Assembly: GCA_037013685.1 (NCBI GenBank)
Contig: CM072885.1
Coordinates: 28,495,442 to 28,559,441, forward strand
Direction: 5' to 3'
Source: Acridotheres tristis
Lineage: Eukaryota > Chordata > Aves > Passeriformes > Sturnidae
Length of the DNA stretch: 64,000 bases
Below are positions 62,242 to 64,000 of the stretch, piece after piece. The notes beneath the pieces were generated by a model. That model was not told the origin of the DNA. It saw nothing but the letters and a program-made list of their open reading frames with translations, and searched no databases. Numbering within the stretch: position 1 is the stretch's first letter; every line of letters starts with the position of its first letter. The translations under genes and the position numbers were made by a program.

Positions 62242-64000
62242 CTGTGGGTAGAAAGAAAATGCATTTTCAGGTAACAGGCAACTCTATCTTTGCATTTAAA
62301 ATGTTTTGGAATGCTTTCATATTCCATCCTGCTGTATCTATACCAACCTCTCTTACAAACACTCTGCACTCTGTGAGTTGGCAGATACAAGACTGGATGT
62401 GGATATACTGTCTCCATGACAATACAAATACTGATTGGTTATGGAGACGGATAAAAAGATTAAAGACATCAGACAAACTAGAGGGATTGTTACAGTTCAC
62501 AAACAATCAATACCAAGACCACTCAATGGATGTTTTGAAGATGAAAGGACTGAAGAATTTCAAGTATAAGACAGGTATCAAAACTCCACAGAGCAGGAGG
62601 AACCTCCAGGCAAGCAGACTAAAATCACTTAATACTGCAGCATGTCCTGCACCCTTACTTAGAACCACACATAGTCTTAAAAATCAGATTGTCAAATCAG
62701 AACATAAATCTCTGGCCCCTGAGGCTTGCTTTCCCTTACCTCATCAAGAGGGGAGTGTTAATGGGCAGTAAGATGACTATAGGCTGTCTGGGAAAATCTA
62801 AAATGTGGTTTAGAATAAAAACCTATACAATTTTAAAATATTGCTACAGGCCCATTTTTCAGTTTCAACTGCAATTCAGTTTATAGTATAATTGCATACA
62901 TACTAACCAAACATCTAGTGTGCAATTTAGCATGACAATGTTTTTGAACAACCATGGCTAGAATAGATGGTGTGCTACATATCAAGATTAAGAGCTCTTT
63001 AGGTAAACCTGCATAGCATCTGATTGCACTATATGTGGCCCAAACCATTACAAATAGTCTTGCTTTTGCAAAACTAAAGTTATCCAATACAAAAATTTAA
63101 AAAAATAAAAGCAAAGAACCCAGAAAACCCAACAACATAAAAAGCAATGCATTTCAAACTTAAGATAGAGCAGGCACCTAGCACAAAGTGGAATGCCTTG
63201 ATTTGCATCTGAATTCACTGCAAGTTATTCACTATACTGATAACAGTCTGTTTTTATAAATATCTAAAGGAATAAATGCCAGAAACTTCATGCAATGAAA
63301 AGCAAAATCCAATGAAATTTAGAAGTGTGCTTTCATAGGCAAAATTATTTTTTAGACTCCACTCTTTGAATTACCTTAAATGTATTAGAGTATTATTATT
63401 GATAGATTGCAAATGTTAATTACTATTTGCATAAACACAACAGAAGTTTTAAGAATATGCCAAATTATCAATTTTTACCTTACTTCCTTATGGAAATAAG
63501 CTTCTACAATAGAGCTGCCCTGTGCCTGCCTGTCTTTTCTAATAGCTCATGAATACAGAGATCAACCTGAAATTAACTTGACTAGAAAGCAAATATTTGA
63601 GTGATGTTTGGATCTTAGTTTATGTATTTGATAAAGAGCTTGAGTCTCAGGGAGTCTTAAGCATAACCATATATCAAAGCCGACAGACTTAGACATCCAC
63701 AGTATGGAATGGACACCCAAATAGACAACAGCCCAGGGATTTATTAAAAGACTTTAGAACACTTATGAAGCACTAAAACCTTTAACTAACAGCTTATATG
63801 ATGACATAAATAGCATTGCTTTATTTCCATTTGAGGGGAACCACTAAGCAGAACTGTGACAAGCTAGGCTTTCCCCTTTGAGACCATATGAAGAAAGCAG
63901 TGAAACATGGAACACTTTTTTCAATTTATAGAGCTATGTTTGGATAATCAGTGGTTGGGCTCATGTCTGAGTTAGAAAGCAAGCCTTTTTGCAATATGTA
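62242..64000 (-). other. SLC16A7 upstream intron, partial
   Basis: Runs from the acceptor of the 144-nt exon to the right edge of the window. I looked on the minus strand for the first coding exon (expected PDGGWGW followed by helix 1) and saw none, so the intron probably continues outside the window. The content is AT-rich. An open frame of 210 codons on the plus strand (62139-62771) overlaps the exon in antisense and has no protein features. Confidence 0.75.

Noticed and set aside
62139..62771. Plus-strand open frame of 210 codons
   Set aside because: It is antisense to an SLC16A7 exon and its intron, has no domain or start context, and its composition looks random.
62242..64000. First coding exon of SLC16A7
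   Set aside because: No minus-strand DGGWGW or helix 1 sequence with a donor site was seen; it is presumed to lie outside the window.

Overview
This window looks like bird nuclear DNA, AT-rich and sparse in genes, probably from a songbird or a close relative. Three things point that way: CR1 LINEs of several ages, many solitary retroviral LTRs of types familiar from bird genomes, and three spliced coding exons of a vertebrate monocarboxylate transporter. The species is not named in the sequence, so passerine origin is an inference.

The one host gene I can support is SLC16A7 (MCT2), on the minus strand at the right end. Its last three coding exons lie at 62098-62241, 59759-60571 and 57217-57488, each flanked by good GT/AG splice sites, and all three splice junctions seen are phase 1. 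They encode about 408 residues, from the loop before transmembrane helix 3 to the stop codon. The first coding exon (DGGWGW region and helix 1) lies beyond the right edge. The tail ends in SERETNI, as I recall mammalian MCT2 does, and not in the acidic tail of MCT1.

Layout from left to right. 1-3918 is unique AT-rich DNA with one unrecognised open segment near 1363-1781. 3923-4540 is a solo LTR. 9595-10317 is a worn GC-rich LTR. 13068-17440 is a long minus-strand CR1 carrying esterase-like ORF1, endonuclease and reverse transcriptase remnants; it is split by a solo LTR at 14500-15107 and abuts an older plus-strand CR1 tail at 17495-17675. 24652-25043, 26921-27600, 34727-35124 (edges uncertain) and 38261-38791 are further LTRs, and 45281-45470 is a short LTR-like piece. 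CR1 scraps lie at 30675-30985, 44395-44985 and 48530-48690. A very homogeneous 12-bp minisatellite of about 44 units fills 32869-33403, and a 90-nt pure purine tract lies at 37947-38036. The rest, up to the 3' end of SLC16A7, is AT-rich intergenic DNA with microsatellites.

The genes do not form a pathway. The window holds one transporter gene and the gene-poor flank downstream of it, shaped by retroelement insertion, LTR-LTR recombination and tandem-repeat growth. I did not find a convincing undescribed biological system. The most notable items are the minisatellite, the set of solo LTRs with readable target-site duplications of different lengths (4, 5 and 6 bp), the LTR nested precisely inside CR1, and the short LTR-like units.
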